Below, in pieces: positions 5,617 to 6,005 of a stretch of DNA of 6,005 nucleotides. The notes beneath the pieces are model-generated. The model saw nothing but the letters and a program-made list of their open reading frames with translations, was not told the origin of the DNA and made no database searches. Source of the DNA: an uncultured Clostridia bacterium. GTDB lineage: Bacteria; Bacillota; Clostridia; Oscillospirales; Acutalibacteraceae. The first letter of the stretch is position 1; each line of letters opens with the position of its first letter. The position numbers and the translations under genes are program-made. The stretch is taken from the NCBI GenBank assembly GCA_944381295.1, contig CALWKP010000119.1, positions 1 through 6,005 on the forward strand. Reading direction: 5' to 3'.

Positions 5617-6005
5617 ATGATTATTGATGCACATAACCATCCTGATTGGTGGGGAAAGGACCACGATCAGATTATCGAAGATATGGATGCCTGCGGAATT
5701 GACAAAACCTGGCTACTCTCATGGGAGTGCCCGGAAAATGAATATGATCCCAAACAACGCTGGTGTTGGAATGAAAATATGGGGATTAACGGGACATATC
5801 CAGCATCCTTTTCGCAGTGTGTCGCCTATAAAAAGCAAAGCCCGGACCGATTTATCCTTGGTTTTGCACCGGACCCGAGAGACCCTTCTGCCATTGACCG
5901 TATGGAAGCGGCATTAAGTCTTTATCATGTGCGGGTTTGTGGGGAAATCAAATTGCGCATGATGTATGATAATCCGGATGCCATTGAATTTTTCCGGTTC
6001 TGCGG
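5617..6005 (+). CDS. Amidohydrolase-2 family metal-dependent hydrolase (5' part, runs off the window)
   Basis: An open frame of 129 codons plus two bases that reaches the window end without a stop. The N-terminus MIIDAHNHPDWWGKD has the DxHxH metal-binding motif (Asp4, His6, His8) that opens the TIM-barrel amidohydrolase-2 family (PF04909). The next segments fit the first barrel repeats: DQIIEDMDACGIDKTWLLSW (helix then strand), ARDP-like FAPDPRDPSAIDRMEAAL, and VCGEIKLRMMYDNP, where GEIK matches the strand that often carries an active-site residue. Family members include decarboxylases and hydrolases of aromatic or cyclic substrates, usually 250-350 residues; the substrate is not evident here. 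A strong AAGGAGG (5603-5609) lies seven bases before ATG 5617. A different-frame reading at 5624-5917 lies within this gene and is not real. The catalytic His and Asp of later strands are outside the window. Confidence 0.88.
   Translation, partial: MIIDAHNHPDWWGKDHDQIIEDMDACGIDKTWLLSWECPENEYDPKQRWCWNENMGINGTYPASFSQCVAYKKQSPDRFILGFAPDPRDPSAIDRMEAALSLYHVRVCGEIKLRMMYDNPDAIEFFRFC

Noticed and set aside
5624..5917. A 97-codon frame starting at 5624.
   Set aside because: It lies in a different frame inside the amidohydrolase gene, which has the real ribosome binding site, the DxHxH motif and a continuous frame to the window end.

Overview
The window looks like chromosomal DNA from a low-to-medium-GC Gram-positive anaerobe, most likely a gut-type member of the Clostridia. 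The basis is strong AGGAGG-type ribosome binding sites, sigma-A promoters close to consensus, a CadC/SmtB plus P1B-ATPase module of the Firmicutes type, a Ser/Thr/Glu-rich lipoprotein and compact intrinsic terminators. The genus cannot be fixed from the sequence alone.

Layout. (1) 35-802 (+): a Cof-type HAD phosphatase, closed by a strong intrinsic terminator (805-847). (2) 866-1882 (+): an AraC-family regulator with an N-terminal cupin-like sensor; it begins 18 bases after that terminator and its stop codon lies inside a repeat. (3) 1863-1977: a 115-bp nested palindrome that can fold into a perfect four-way cloverleaf. It sits between two convergent genes and is the most unusual object in the window. 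(4) 4520-1986 (-): a three-gene zinc/cadmium/lead efflux operon. It encodes an ArsR/SmtB-type repressor, a free-standing 72-residue HMA metal-binding protein, and a P1B-2 ATPase with no HMA domain of its own. A sigma-A promoter and a 9-2-9 palindromic operator precede the repressor gene. (5) 4715-5425 (+): a lipoprotein with a GerMN-like C-terminal domain, read from a perfect-consensus TTGACA-N17-TATAAT promoter and followed by a long terminator hairpin (5486-5527). (6) 5617 to the window end (+): the first 129 codons of an amidohydrolase-2 (TIM-barrel) protein that continues past the edge.

How the parts work together. The metal module is self-contained. When metal is low, the repressor should sit on the palindrome over the transcription start. 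Metal binding through its alpha3N cysteines and/or its alpha5 Asp/His/His/Glu site should release it. The HMA protein and the ATPase are then made together, and the ATPase exports the metal across the cytoplasmic membrane. The HAD, AraC, lipoprotein and amidohydrolase genes appear to be separate transcription units. No CRISPR array, tRNA, rRNA, transposase or phage gene was seen. I see no clear evidence of a new multi-gene system; the cloverleaf repeat is the best candidate for something undescribed.
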